From contig JALRMH010000017.1 in NCBI GenBank assembly GCA_026119935.1, positions 665,398-729,397 of the forward strand: 64,000 bases of DNA, given 5' to 3'. A program made the position numbers and the translations under genes. This stretch comes from Endothia cerciana (Eukaryota; Ascomycota; Sordariomycetes; Diaporthales; Cryphonectriaceae). The notes beneath the pieces were generated by a model. That model saw nothing but the letters and a program-made list of their open reading frames with translations. It searched no databases and had not been told where the DNA came from. This document shows positions 11,277-22,655 of this stretch, one piece after another (the stretch's first letter is position 1; each line of letters starts with the position of its first letter).

Positions 11277-12207
11277 GGTTTCTAAAGACCATCGCGTAGT
11301 GCTGCATGGATGAGCGGCCTCGTCCCAGTCGAGGTTTCCGTTTAGGCGTTTCCGGTTGAGACAAACAGCCCTTTTTTGACCCTCCCTAGGGGAAAAGGAA
11401 AGGAAAATTGCGTTGCCCGCGCGTTCTACGTAAGAAAGCCTTTTTTTTTGGGGGGGGGGGGGGTTTGCCTGGAGTCGCTCTCTACTCGACACCGAGCACA
11501 GCTTCAAAAGGCCAGGCAGCGTCGCAGAACAAGATCGATGAGTACTTGGTATGCCACATGGATTGACAGAGCACAATCTTTGGATCGACTGGTCTCACCG
11601 CGGCACCATAATGATCGTCATGCGGCAGGCAGACCGCCTTCGTCGTAGGAACTTTCAGTGGCCAATTCAAAGGCCTACCTACGCTTTAGTCTGTGGTCAT
11701 GCTGCCGGAATCGATTCTATAGAATGAAGTATGGGGAAAGGGTCAATTAAACGCCAGTAATGTAATCTGTGAGGGAATTCCCCTCCCCACCAGGACACAC
11801 GCATCGCAGGGTGCCCTCCACGATATATATGCTCATATATATAAAGACCGGACCAAAGTAATTCGCAACCTTGCCTTCGAAACGATAGCGACAGCGCCGG
11901 AGGGACGAGGGTTGGGATTGCATAACCCTCACTCCCGGTTGGAGATGGCGTCAAGCCGATCCCTTGCGCGCTCTGGGCCCATCTGCGCCGTCGTAGCACT
12001 TCAACCATGCCTCGCACCCCGACTTGCGTTGCTTCTTGCATATGCAGCGGAATGTATCAAGCCCCCCCCTCCGAAAATCACCTTGATGCGCTTGAACGTG
12101 GTAAACAAGCACTGATGTTCCAGAAACCGAGGTTCGGGAACTGCGCAGGGAGCACATCTCCACTTGTCTAGTAGCACTCATCACACCGTACTCAAAAGTT
12201 CTCGCCA
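11277..12207. other. intergenic between convergent genes
   Basis: 3' region of the hypothetical gene (+) and the syntaxin gene (-). Contains a T9G14 composite tract at 11441-11463. No supported gene. Confidence 0.5.
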
Positions 12208-13648
12208 CTAATTGGGAGCATCAAAATCCATGGCCACAGGCAGGGTCACAGTCCTTGCTGCTGCTCTAGTCTCGTCAAAGGCCTGGGCGGGAACCACGTA
12301 GCGCCCAGCGATCGTCCTACGGCCGATGGCACCTGTGGCCCTCTCGAGTGTCGCAAAGGACAGGTCCAAGCTGCGCTTGTTGCTGGTGCTGGTGCTGCTG
12401 GTCTTGTTGGCGCCGGGCCCGGCGACGAAATACCAAATGACGATGGCGGCGACGATGATCACAATAATGAGGACTGTCGTGGAACATAACCGTTAGTCGT
12501 AGAACTTGAGGGTACGGAGAGCCGCCCATGGACCAGTACTTACCGACGATACCACAGCAGATCCACTTCTTCCTGCGGGTCTTCCTGGCGGTCTCGACGG
12601 CCGTGTCGAGTTGCACGTTGGCCTCCTTCAGATCCTCCTGGGTCTTCTCGACGTGCTCCTCGATCTGTTGAACCATGGGCTCCTGCTGGATGATGAGGGT
12701 GTCGAGGTCCTGGATGAGCTGTGCCAGCTCGGTCATCTGCTGCTCGATCTTGAGCAGTTCCTGGTGTCGGTTCTGCACCTCGTTCAGCACAGCGCGGGCC
12801 TGGCCCTGACGGTTGCTCTGCATCATGGCCTGCTGGAAGACCTGCTGGCCACCGGCAGACATGTCCTCAACGGCGGCGCGAACCTCGCCGGCGTCGGCGT
12901 CCGGTCGCACGATGCGGTATTGCCGCTCCATCTGGCCCTGCATCTTGCGGCGGAAATCGGCCTCGACTTGTTGATACTGCTGGATGGTGTCCTTCAGGGC
13001 ACGGTCGACGCGGTCGACCTGGCCCCTGTAGGTCTGGGCATCCCTGTTGCTCTTCAGCTCGCGGACCCTCTGGACGAGCCCCCGGTAGTCCGACATGGTT
13101 GTGGCGGAGAGGTCGTCGACCTGGCGCGAAGTGGCCGAGCTCGAGTCGGTCTCGTTCAGGGAGCGGTCCTGAAGCATCCGCAGCTGGTTGAGATTCTGCT
13201 TGATCCTCTCCAGGCCCTTGTTGATGTCGCTGATCTCGTTCAGAACGTTGATGGGGCTGCCTCCAGGAGAGGCGGCGCCCTGCGCCAATGGGGCCATCTC
13301 GACATTGTCACCTGAAGATTGACGATTGTCAGCGTGGTGTTCCCTGCTCCAGGTCCGAGGATGGAGTCTCGGCAGAACTCACTGTATCCCCCGCCGTATC
13401 CCCCGGCACTATAGCCGCCGGCGCCGCCGGCGCCGTAGTTTTGTGGTGCCCCGTACCCACCCGCGGGGGCGTCTTGCTGGGCGTAGGGGTTAGGCTTTCC
13501 TCCATATCTAGCAAAGGGGCAGTCAGCAATGACGAGTGTTCGAGGTGTGTCGGGCGGTCGCTATGCGTAGCCATCTCGCGAGGCGGCGACCATTGTCCTC
13601 GACGGTGGACAAGGGCTTGGAGGGGAGGACTAACCCGTACTGGTTCAT
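12208..13648 (-). CDS. plasma-membrane syntaxin, SSO1/SSO2 type, 390 aa
   Basis: Four exons (13648..13635, 13507..13383, 13311..12544, 12473..12208), all GT-AG and in phase. It is the Qa-SNARE that drives fusion of secretory vesicles with the plasma membrane, partnering Sec9/SNAP-25 and Snc. The N-terminus is Gly/Tyr/Gln-rich, followed by the three-helix Habc domain (from about residue 70), the SNARE helix with the zero-layer Gln region LIIQQEPM, and a basic stretch KTRRKKW before the membrane anchor IVVLIIVIIVAAIVIWYF. The 14-nt first exon encodes MNQYG and was placed by splice logic, so it is the least certain part. The frame continues about 70 residues beyond the anchor, whereas yeast Sso proteins end within a few residues. 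This could be real or could hide an unrecognised 3' exon structure. Confidence 0.9.
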
Positions 13649-14517
13649 ACTGTTAGCTGGATTGGCCTACAGGCTTTTGACATCACGCGCGTTAGGGGGG
13701 GGGGGGGGAGGATGAGAGGCGAGGACAAAGACAAGGCCAGGCCGACCAGGCCGACCAGGCCGACCAGGCCAGGGCAGAGGTGTCGGGTGCATGCGACTGG
13801 GACCAGTCGTGGGATCCACAGGCGCGAAACAGCATCGAGGCATTGGGGGATGAAACACATACACTCATGGTGAATAGTTAGGTAGTTCCGCGAGGGCGTT
13901 GCCTTGCGGTGACAATTGAGGTGGTGTGATCTCTCGAGACAGGTGAATGCCCGACGAGAAGTGTATAATGGAATGAGATGGCGAGCGGACGAAAAAAGGG
14001 GGTCGCGCCTCTAGGTCAGGTCGTTCCAAGGTTGTTTGTTGGTTTGGTAGGCCCAAGTTGTTGGCAGGATCCGAGGGGCGCCTGGAAAGGCCAACCAGGC
14101 TGGCTGATGGGTGTAGTAGGCCTGGTTCTGGGCTGTGCCGCGTGCTGAAGCAGCCTCACGGTTCGACGTCGAGGGCTGGCGAGTAAGTCGGGCTTCCCTC
14201 GTAGATGGATGGGAATCGGGGAGTTCACACAGCAGCAAGCAGGGTGAAGGAACAAGAACGAGAGGAGGAGGAGGAGGAGGAGGAAGGTGTCTGGAGGGAA
14301 GAAAAGAAAAGGAGGATGATTGGTGTCAGAGAGCGCAGCTAGGATGTACAGACGTGCTGTGCTGGGCCGGGTGTCAGGGTAGCCAGGCCAGCCAGGATGC
14401 GGCGCGGCTGGGCTGGCGGCAGAGTTGGGACGCAGAGGCATTGGCTGTAGCGCTAACGTGTGAGGGCGGTAGGATCGATCCGGCCTGTGGCTTAGGACGG
14501 CCGCAGCCCCAGGCGCT

Positions 14518-14560
14518 GTCAGGTCAGGTAAGGTCAGGTCAGGTCAGGCCAGGCCAGGCC
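14518..14560. repeat. AGGTC/AGGCC pentamer array
   Basis: Eight or so tandem copies of the pentamer CAGGT with drift to CAGGC toward the right end. Confidence 0.8.
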
Positions 14561-14933
14561 CAGGTTCAGCTAGGGCGCTGCTGCTTCCAACGGCCCTCCA
14601 CCGCCCACCGCGTTTCGCACAAGCCGGGCCTAGCGCTCAGGGTGTCGCAGCGTCTGGTGGGCCCCTGCTGGTGGTTCCGGATCCCAGTGACCTCGGCGGC
14701 AGGGTGGGTATCGAGGCCACGCCAGGGCCCTCGCCAGAGACCACCACCGCAGATTCGGGTACCCACCTCTTCTGATACCTCGACCGTCGTGGAAATTAAA
14801 GCAGGCAACCTTGAAAGGTTTGGAAGCGAAATACGGGAGATGATGGCAAATTTGCTGCACTTCGGGTCCTCGACGGGGTAATCTCAACAGCACGACCTGC
14901 CCACCGTCAATCTCGACGGTTCCCCATCCGGCT

Positions 14934-14980
14934 TTCTCTCTCTCTCCCTCTCTCTCTCCCTCTCTCTCTCTCTCTCTCAC
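14934..14980. repeat. (CT)n microsatellite
   Basis: Near-continuous CT/CCT dinucleotide tract. Confidence 0.85.
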
Positions 14981-16676
14981 CCCCCTTCTCTCACATAATA
15001 CCTGACTCGACAGGAATAAACTCTGAACGGCAGAGGAAGCCCTCGCCCGTGGGTCCATGCTCGGCACATATACATAGCACACGCTTAGTGGATAGTACTA
15101 ATACAGTAAGGGACCCTCAGTCTCGAAGTGTCAGGGTCAGGGCGTGCACCCATGCATATGTCGCATCTTCGACCCAGTTTCACATTCTCGATCAAGTCCA
15201 GACGTCTCTGGCCAGCGTGAACCCTTCTTACTTGGTATTTTCTTACTATATCCTTATTTTATTTGTTCTGTCTTTTTTTTCATTTATGCTTACGGGCATC
15301 CCCAAGGTGACCAGTAAGTGGTCGCCCCGGGCTCCACCCCTCAGGAAACTTCACCACCACGATGCTACTGTACTGTATTGGCACCTCACCCTCCGTCCAC
15401 TGCCGCAGATCCTCCCGTCCCTCGCCCCGTCCGCGAACCATTGCCTGTTGCGAGGCGAGATGATATGCTCTCCCCTGTGCCGTACCAGCGACTGGGTATG
15501 GTACCCTCGGCCTCGTGTGTTTGGGGTTCGGAATCTCTTGTCTCAGCCCCACGAGCCTCGCCCAAGCCAGTGGTGAGGTGAGGTGGGCCACGGCCCTGCT
15601 TCCAGAGCTATCCCCTCCCCGGTCCTCCGACCTCCCGATAGCCTGTGCAGACCGTGGTCCCTGCTACGTGTTGTGTGTGGATTACCTCAAGACGGGATTT
15701 CACAGATCCTTAGCTAGCCTTCTTGCCGACCCGGTCACGTCCAAGATCGCCCGACCTCCTCCGATTCCATCTCGTACTCTGTATGGTATGAACTGGCTGC
15801 TGTTCATGCAACCGGACTCCGGTCGAGGGCCCCAGCCAGGCTTGGGAACAGGCTGGGACACTCAAGATTCCGAGACGCTACCGACCCAATTCGCCGTAGC
15901 ACCGTGCCATCGTCTGCCGAGCCACCCAACGTCCTGCGTTTCCTATCCCCCCATTCACCTTGCCTCACCTCACCTCTGGTGCCAACGCCACCCGAGAATA
16001 GCATAGATGTCCCGCCCTATTCATAGATAAGGGTCCCTGGCTCGCAAAAGTATCTCCCGCGCCATGTCCTCTTTCACAGCAAACATTGTGCAAGGCGTTC
16101 TAGGACAGCCTGGATCGAGTGGTATCTCAATGAGAGCCGGCCGTCCTACCATCAGCCCACGAGATGATAATGTGGCGCAGATTATGTGAGCCTTAAGAGC
16201 CAGAGCATACAACAAGCATCCCGTAATACCTCCCAGGAGACGTCGTCTTACCGGCCGCCCTAGATAGCGACTTGGTTAACTTGTGACGGGCACTTCTGAT
16301 AAGTGCTGTGTTGCCCAAAAATCGCGGTCGTGTCGCGGAACTTGTCGATGTCCAGTCAACCTGGGAATGGAAGACGGTATGGGCTTTGGTATTGACCGAT
16401 GAGACTCCCTTCCGGGCCGTCTGCTCTCGTCTATGTCCTGACCATGAGCTTGAGGCATGACTAGGGACTCATGAGGAGGTTATCAGGTATGGACTTGGTC
16501 CGGAGGCTGTAGTCTAGAACCACCAAGTCTGTCTTCTTCTCAAACCATCAAATGAGTCATCAATTCCCCAGACGGCCAAGCGCATTCAGGTACCCTTGAA
16601 GCACCGAGCCAGTCCACTCCTGATGCCCGAGGAACGCCATCCCAGAACAGCGCTACGCACCCCCTCCCGCGGGGAC

Positions 16677-17722
16677 TCAGATGATGGCGTATGCCGCCGC
16701 GTAGCTTACGCTCGAGTCACCCACACTCTCGACCAGACTGCTCCGCTCATACCGCACAAAGGTGAACCTCCCCTCGTCCTCGGTGACCGTGCCGCCCGCC
16801 GCCACCTCGAGCGCAGCCATGATCACCCCGATGGGATGTCGACCGCAGACGGTATTCTGAGTCTGAGACAGGTTGTTGACAAAGTTGTCATGTTTCCCGG
16901 AGGCCACTGCGTCCATGGCCAGCTGGTCCAGCACCTTGATGCCCTCGTGGATAGGCGTTTCCGTGCGCCCATCCCTCCTGGAGAGCGACCTAAGCTCGCC
17001 CATCCGGTCCGCACCAGGGACGTATCTCGTGTAGTTGAAACGTGTCCCCCAGTGGCAGAAGTCGGAGGACACCACGAAGGCGTTCTCGGGGTCCTGGAGA
17101 TAGGGGGCCAGCAGCACGCCAAACTCCTTCTCCTTGGCCCCATTGTTGTCGCCGACGAGGATCGGCACGATCTTGGGCCACGCGCTGCCCTCCTCCCCGT
17201 GTGTCTGCTCCAGCCTCTTCCATATGTAGGGGAGGTGCATCTCCAGCGAGTGCTCATCCTCGTCGCTGTGGGGCGGGATATCCGAGAACCTGCCGGTGTC
17301 ACGCAAGGCCTTGGTGGTCTCGGCATCGACGTGCAGGTCACCAAAGGGAGTCTTATAGGAGGCGAAGGTGGTCAGGGCGCTGCCCTTGAGGTAATAGGTA
17401 TGTGAGGGGCCCAGCACAAAGATGCGCTTCGCAGAGCTGAGGTCGAGCGACTTGTAGGCCCACGCAGCGCAGGGGCCGGAGTAGGAGTAGCCAGCATGCC
17501 TAGAGGCCACCCATTAGCCAGCACATATCTGCAGGGTGTGATAGTCTGGTGGAGAGCATACGGTGCAATGATGACCCTGGCTCTTGGGATGGGCAGTTCT
17601 TTTCCGTCTGTGGCCGTAGGCACTCTGTCTAGGTACTCGTCGAGCTGGCGCGAGAGGACATCTGCCCTGCGCTCATACCAGCTGCCCGCATGAGTTGCCT
17701 CGCGGGTTCCTGTCTGCGGCAT
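16677..17722 (-). CDS. MEMO1 family protein, 327 aa
   Basis: Two exons (17722..17562 and 17499..16677) with a 62-nt GT-AG intron carrying a CTAAT branch. The junction completes the family signature VIIAPHAGYSYSGP. The MEMO family is related to extradiol dioxygenases. Human MEMO1 binds metal through two His and a Cys and acts in signalling and metal or redox balance. The yeast homologue is Mho1. The expected ligands are present: His in APHAGY, His in GPSHTYY, and Cys in VCGRHPIG near the C-terminus. The conserved SSDFCHWG block is also intact. Length is close to the usual 290-340 residues. The protein is probably cytosolic, as no signal or membrane segment is seen. Confidence 0.95.
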
Positions 17723-18653
17723 GATTATGACCGTCGGTGAGATGACTGACTGGTCGAACAGAGAGGCTCAGGACGGGCTCGACAGTTCTCGGGGTACCAG
17801 AAGAGCGGTCTTGGGATACTGGCAGTGTTTGTCTGATCAGAGGATCTCCCTCGATCGAAGCCCGTACAACGAAACGAGGAATGCGTGAGGCCGAGGGGAG
17901 GTTGCGGAGGGGAGGGGTAATTAACAGCCTATGCACCCCACGCATCCGTGGCACATGCCATAGAACTACCATACTGTACAATGTAGGTTAGGTAGGTAGC
18001 TCGGAGCTTCCCGGCAGCTCTCCTGCGCCTTGTGGACCGCACTGCAGCTGCTGGATGATGACATCGACCCCACTGACCAGGAACACAGGGGGCGTACCTG
18101 AGACCAAGCCTCCCCCCCAAACGGTATCTTTGCGCCCCCGAGATACCCAGGCGTGACAGGTACCTGCCCATGTGCTGCTACTACTATGTGTCTTGTTGAT
18201 GCTAATATTTTCAATTGAATACTTGATAGATTCCTGGAATACGTTGGTCTGCCCCTTTCTTTATAACATATATCATAGAACACCAACTTGGCTACCTGCT
18301 AGCCCACAGTTACTGACATTAGCCACCAGACTCTCTCTGCAGCTACAGTCAACCGGAGAGAGGCCCTGGGCCATGAGTGACCTGACTGAGCATTATCCTG
18401 ATATCAATATCGGAACTCCTGCTTGTGAATCGTCGCTTGCATGAAACGATGCGGAATAGATGCCCGTAGATACTGTAAGCCAACCAGAGACGCCAAACCA
18501 GCACGCCAACATTGAGTGAGGTACCACCTCGGGAGCAATGTATAGCATCCGCAACCCACCCCCCGCCCCCTTTGCCGAGACAAATGCTTAAACACCAGCT
18601 CCGTAGGGCAAGGATTCCCTTCTCGAACTGCCACAGACCCGGCTCGCCTGTGA
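17723..18653. other. intergenic region
   Basis: Upstream of MEMO1 and 3' of the next minus-strand gene. No coding frame supported. Confidence 0.5.
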
Positions 18654-19514
18654 TTAGCAGACAGTCACGCCTCCGGGAGTCCAGCCCAGGCCTCCCACCC
18701 ACTTCTTGCTCTTCCTAGTGGTTGCGTCCTCCCTGCCGGCACACAGCAGACAGCGCCGCTGCTCGCCCAGCTTACTGACGGAACAGGAGAAGCATACAGC
18801 CCTCAAGCATGCACTACAGGCGTTGATGTACGTCTCGAAACCGTAGCCATCGTCCATCATGGAATCCTCCTCGCCCAGGCCCACACCACAATCCTCGCAG
18901 GTCGTCGGGCGGCTGACCATATCCATGGACGGACAGGAAGCGGCGGACGGGGTGGAGGGAGGTAGCGGAGGCTGGGACGACTGTGCGGTAGAGATCCGCC
19001 AGAAGCTGTGTAGCGAGGACTGCTTCTGAGCTGATGGCGCCTGAGGAGCCGGCATGGAGGGCATGGAGGGCATGGAGACGGTCGAGGCAGGCGGGGAGAA
19101 GACGTGATGTGGTTGCTGCGGTTGCTGCTGGGCTTGGTAGAGGATCTTGAGGGTGGTTTCTGCCAGGCGATATAAGCCGCGGTGAGCCAATCGGGTACCG
19201 ATTGGTGTGACTGTGTGTGTTTGGGAGAGGGGGGGGGGGATGAATGTGGCAGGATACCTACGGTGAACGTCCTGGTCCGAGGGACGGCCGTTCCGAAGGC
19301 GCTTGAAGGTGCGGCTGGGAAGGTGAGAGGGCGTGCAGGAGCGGCTCCGGTTCTGGTTGCTCGGCGATAGAGCAGCATTGTGGGGGAGGATTGGGTTGAC
19401 GATGTCCATCATGTCGACGTCGCCATTGTCGGGTCGCACTGGAGAGGTGTAGCCTATGCCACTGCTGCCGATGGACGAGAACTCGTCCTCGGACCGCTTG
19501 CGCTTGAGGAGCAT
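18654..19514 (-). CDS. Cys-rich protein with PCNA-box-like motif, 252 aa
   Basis: Two exons (19514..19262 and 19159..18654) joined by a 102-nt GT-AG intron. The junction gives the continuous block DQDVHQTTLKILYQAQQQ. The N-terminus is basic (LLKRKRSEDEF), and FKRLRNGR near residue 70 could serve as a nuclear signal. At residues 131-138 the motif Q-S-S-L-H-S-F-W fits the PCNA-interacting consensus Q-x-x-[LIM]-x-x-[aromatic][aromatic]. The C-terminal third holds four CxxC pairs at residues 172/175, 199/202, 207/210 and 221/224, the pattern of a two-zinc cross-brace fold. I do not recognise a named family. A nuclear role tied to PCNA is an inference from the motif alone. A G11 run sits inside the intron. 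Confidence 0.8.
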   Translation of the reverse strand: MLLKRKRSEDEFSSIGSSGIGYTSPVRPDNGDVDMMDIVNPILPHNAALSPSNQNRSRSCTPSHLPSRTFKRLRNGRPSDQDVHRRYPATFIPPPLSQTHTVTPIGTRLAHRGLYRLAETTLKILYQAQQQPQQPHHVFSPPASTVSMPSMPSMPAPQAPSAQKQSSLHSFWRISTAQSSQPPLPPSTPSAASCPSMDMVSRPTTCEDCGVGLGEEDSMMDDGYGFETYINACSACLRAVCFSCSVSKLGEQRRCLLCAGREDATTRKSKKWVGGLGWTPGGVTVC

Positions 19515-20037
19515 CTTGGCTGGTGGCGCTGTCTTCTAGATATTGGACCCGAGCGAAGAAGCAAGCACGATATGCTTTTCGTAAAAGGAGGATGAGAGAG
19601 GGAGAGGGAGAGGGAGAGAGAGTTTGTAGGGCTTGGTGGTCCTGGAGGAGATCACGAGGCGGGTGAGGCTGATGCTCCGCGGGTGGTGAGGAGAAGACGG
19701 AGCATTGCTGCTGGACGCGTGCGACCTTGGAGTGCAAACACGGGGCCGTCGTGACGCGCTCAGAAACCAATTTACAGCGGTCAACCTCGCGTGTACAGGG
19801 GGTCTAGTGGGGGTGGGAGGCCGCTGTGGGGAAGGCTCGGGTGCTGCCGCTGCGCTACATAATCACGGTGTAGTGATTAGATGGTCCAATTGACACGCGA
19901 GGTTCGAGGTGCTGACGGAGAATATGCTATGGCATGAATGAAGTCCTCGAACACCACAACAGAGATGAGGAGCCAATCGATCTGTCATTTCTTGCTAGCA
20001 GAACCCCGATCAAACTTCGGCGTCAGTGAGATATCCA
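19515..20037. other. intergenic region
   Basis: Lies between two co-oriented minus-strand genes. It includes a GAGAGG-rich tract near 19590-19620. No gene seen. Confidence 0.5.
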
Positions 20038-21240
20038 TCACACAACCTTTACGACGAGGGCCCCTATCTTGCCCTTGAGGGTTCTCGCCTGGTCACAGCC
20101 CCTCTTGATGGCTTCGAGATCATCGAAAGACACCAGCGTCTTGACCGCCTTCACCTTCCCGGTGGCGATGATCTCGCCCGCCTTCTCGAGGTCCTCTCTC
20201 ACCCCCAGGGCGCCTGACACAAACTTCAGCTGGATGTTCGTGCCACGCAGTTTCCACTTGTACCAAAGCTGAGCCAGGTCCACCACCCTCAGCAACAGCC
20301 TGGTCCAGAACGGGACCTTTCCTCCGTCACCCACGAGGATCCTGACCAACTCGCCCGAAGACGGGAGGGCTGCGATGGCTGACATGATCCCATGGTCCGG
20401 GTTCATCACTGGAAGGTAGCTCATCACATCCATCCGGGCAGAGTACAGCACGTCCACCTTACCCCTCCCGATCTCCTCGACCACATCCTGCGTCTGATAG
20501 TCCACCACCCGGTCGATGACCCCGGGCATGTACTTGTCCAGCAGCGGCACCTTAGCCGTCGATACCGTCGTGATGACCTCCTTAGCCCCTAGCACGTTCT
20601 TGATGTACTGAGCCCCGACCGCCGTCGCGGCGCCGAGGCCCGCCGTGACGAGCACCGTCTTGCCCTCCAGCGACCCGTCCGGGAAGGCCCCTGGGTTCAT
20701 CTCCAGGCTCGCCCGGAGGTTCTGGATCGCCGTGACCAGGTTGGGCAGCACCGCCGCCGCATCTTCGAACGAGAGCTTCGGCGGCTTGGCGAGGAGCAGG
20801 TCCTCGGTGGTCACCGCGTACTCTGCGCACCATCCGCCACTTCCGTCACGATAGTACTCGCCGATGGGGTGCTTGAGCCCCACGCCGTACACGGAGTCGC
20901 CGACCCTGAAGGACTTGACACTGGTGCCCACAGCAGCGACGACGCCGGACCCTTCCCGCCCGAGAATGAGGGGAAGGCTGCCCAAAGTATGTCAGTATCG
21001 AGCCCTGGAAAGTAACTGAACATCCGGAAAGGCCTGGACTCACGTCGAAGCGAAGACCATCCTGGTGGCCCCTGAGGCGACGAGAGTATCTCCAAAGAAT
21101 AATCCTACGGCGTGCACGCGGATCAAGACCTGATCCGGGGCCTTGATCTCGGGGACTGGAAGCTCCATCGTCTCGTACCCATCCGGCTTGCAGTACTTGC
21201 GCGCCCCGATAGCGCGCATCGTCTTGGGAATTGGCTCCAT
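20038..21240 (-). CDS. quinone-oxidoreductase-like MDR dehydrogenase, 378 aa
   Basis: Two exons (21240..21044 and 20977..20038) with a 66-nt GT-AG intron. The product is a medium-chain dehydrogenase/reductase: a GroES-like N-terminal half (VPEIKAPDQVLIRVHAVG, then ILGREGSGVVAAVGTSVKSF) followed by a Rossmann half with VLVTAGLGAATAVGAQYIK. The structural-zinc cysteines of zinc alcohol dehydrogenases are absent, which places it with zinc-free NADPH:quinone oxidoreductases or enoyl reductases. The nucleotide loop reads GLGAATAVG, not the usual GxGxxG or AAxGGVG, so cofactor binding should not be taken for granted. The substrate is unknown. A perfect 20-bp palindrome and a CGGCGG/CCGCCG inverted repeat lie about 125-165 bp upstream. 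Confidence 0.88.
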
Positions 21241-21364
21241 CCTGTGAACTTTGAATTGTGATGGTATGAGAACAGAAGGACAGATAGATACCAGGCCTGA
21301 GGCAGAATTATAGGTATTTGTGCCCTCCCGCCAGGCAGCTCAATATTTTACGTGATGAGTGTCG

Positions 21365-21384
21365 ATTCGGCGCCGGCGCCGAAT
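21365..21384. promoter_or_regulatory. perfect 20-bp palindrome (candidate operator)
   Basis: ATTCGGCGCCGGCGCCGAAT reads identically on both strands. It holds CGG and CCG half-sites of the kind bound by fungal Zn2Cys6 regulators. It sits 125-144 bp upstream of the MDR start. Binding is inferred. Confidence 0.5.
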
Positions 21385-21388
21385 GCTC

Positions 21389-21404
21389 TCGGCGGTCCCG
21401 CCGA
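21389..21404. promoter_or_regulatory. inverted repeat TCGGCGG-N2-CCGCCGA (candidate operator)
   Basis: Perfect 7-bp arms with a 2-bp spacer, 4 bp to the right of the 20-bp palindrome. Two adjacent CGG-type dyads suggest paired binding of a zinc-cluster regulator. This is an inference. Confidence 0.45.
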
Positions 21405-21918
21405 ACATTGATTACCAGCCGTGGTCCGGGGTGCCTTCCGTCAGGGGAATACAATAGAATCCCTCAGCCTCAGGCTTGGTCATCATGATGGAAGGGGGCC
21501 CTCCATTTCTAATTTGATGGTCTTGACAGCGTGTTCTTCGATGCATCCGGGGTTCGTCAGGGGTCCGGCCCGAGATATAGCACTGGTATATACCGGTGAG
21601 GCGCCGAAAGGAAGGGCAAGACCATCAGTCGAAGGCTAGGTGAAGATCCTACCGAGATGCTGTCTGGACCACCTCAAATACCATTATTGATCTCGCAAGC
21701 CCGGAGTTGGGACCTGTCATCGCCGAAGGGTGTCACGTGGTCCAGAGGACCGCGTTCGCTACGGCGGACCCACTACGGACTCGCTCGCTCGGCAGCGGGC
21801 CGGCAGATTTGCACCCAGCAAGCATCCTCCTCAATCACCCCCAACGACAGCCACCAACCGGCGAACCCTGGAGGGCTTCTGGACAGCGACTTCGACTCAA
21901 GCTAGTTCCGTCGTAAAG

Positions 21919-22397
21919 ATGGCCAGCCGAGTGTGCATCGCACGGTGCACGCGCGCCACCATCTCCCTGTCCGGGCTGACCAGCAGCCTGCGCACGCTGT
22001 CCCTGTCCTCTCCGCCACGGACGACCGCGACCGTCGCCCAATCAGCCATCCAGACCCGTGCGTTATCCTCGACGATATTACCAGCCCCGAGCTGCAGCTC
22101 CGCCGTCCGCGCCTCAACACGGAAGCCCACGCCCGCCGGGCAGCGCGCGGCTGGCGTTCAGGCGGTGCGACAACAGACCCGGGGGATGAAGGTGTACAGC
22201 TCGATCAAGAAGCGGTGCGAGCACTGCAAGGTAAAGCCTGTGGTGGACGTCCCGGGACTCTTATTGTCTCAGGGCAGTTGGCTAATTGGCTGTTGGGATT
22301 TCAGGTTGTGCGGCGGAAGAAGGGCAAGAGGTCGAATGGCTACCGGTACATTATCTGCAGCGCGAATCCTCGGCACAAGCAGCGACAAGGCTCATAG
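21919..22397 (+). CDS. mitochondrial ribosomal protein bL36m (RTC6-like), 134 aa
   Basis: Two exons (21919..22230 and 22305..22397) with a 74-nt GT-AG intron that interrupts the bL36 core. The product is the mitochondrial counterpart of bacterial L36, a zinc-ribbon protein of the large subunit. The core starts at MKVYSSIKKRCEHCK and continues after splicing into VVRRKKGKRSNGYRYIICSA, ending with NPRHKQRQGS. The zinc ligands C-x2-C, C and H are all present. About 90 residues rich in Arg, Ser, Thr and Ala precede the core and serve as a mitochondrial presequence. The chosen ATG is the first in frame. The open frame extends upstream without another ATG. Confidence 0.94.
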
Positions 22398-22655
22398 AGC
22401 TTGTGGTAGGGGCAAGGGGTACTCTGAAGGATTACGCAAGTAGCGGTGCTTTTGCGCGCGATGGCGATTTGAACAAGAGGGAACAGCACCGTGCCAGCTT
22501 CCGCGCGGGGCAGACGAGATGATACCACTCAAGAGCCATGACGCAAAGGCGAGGTCGGCGCTTGTCTCGACGCACACGGGAGGTTGACGGTGTAAGATTC
22601 GACGATATCTACACGTAGACTGTAGTGGCTACGCAAGTTTACACCACCAGGGCGG

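Larger units (their letters stand above)
13649..16676. other. 3.0-kb gene-free region
   Basis: The upstream region of the syntaxin gene, then unassigned sequence. It contains a G14 run (13695-13708) 47 bp from the syntaxin ATG, tandem GGCCGACCA copies (about 13736-13770), a GGA tract, AGGTC pentamers and a CT tract. An ATG frame at 16064 of 41 codons that could splice to a short second exon (GTGAGC donor at its end) is too short to support. No recognised protein family is seen on either strand. Confidence 0.4.
21241..21918. other. divergent promoter region
   Basis: Shared upstream region of the MDR gene (-) and the bL36m gene (+). Besides the palindromes annotated separately, no gene is seen. 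Confidence 0.5.

Noticed and set aside
12506..13315. 269-codon plus-strand frame
   Set aside because: Antisense to the syntaxin coding sequence; Leu/Val/Asp-rich shadow typical of GC3-biased genes.
16064..16189. 41-codon ATG frame with a GTGAGC donor at its end
   Set aside because: Too short, no family, and the opposite strand is equally open.
16596..17405. 269-codon plus-strand frame
   Set aside because: Antisense shadow of the MEMO1 gene, which has all family motifs.
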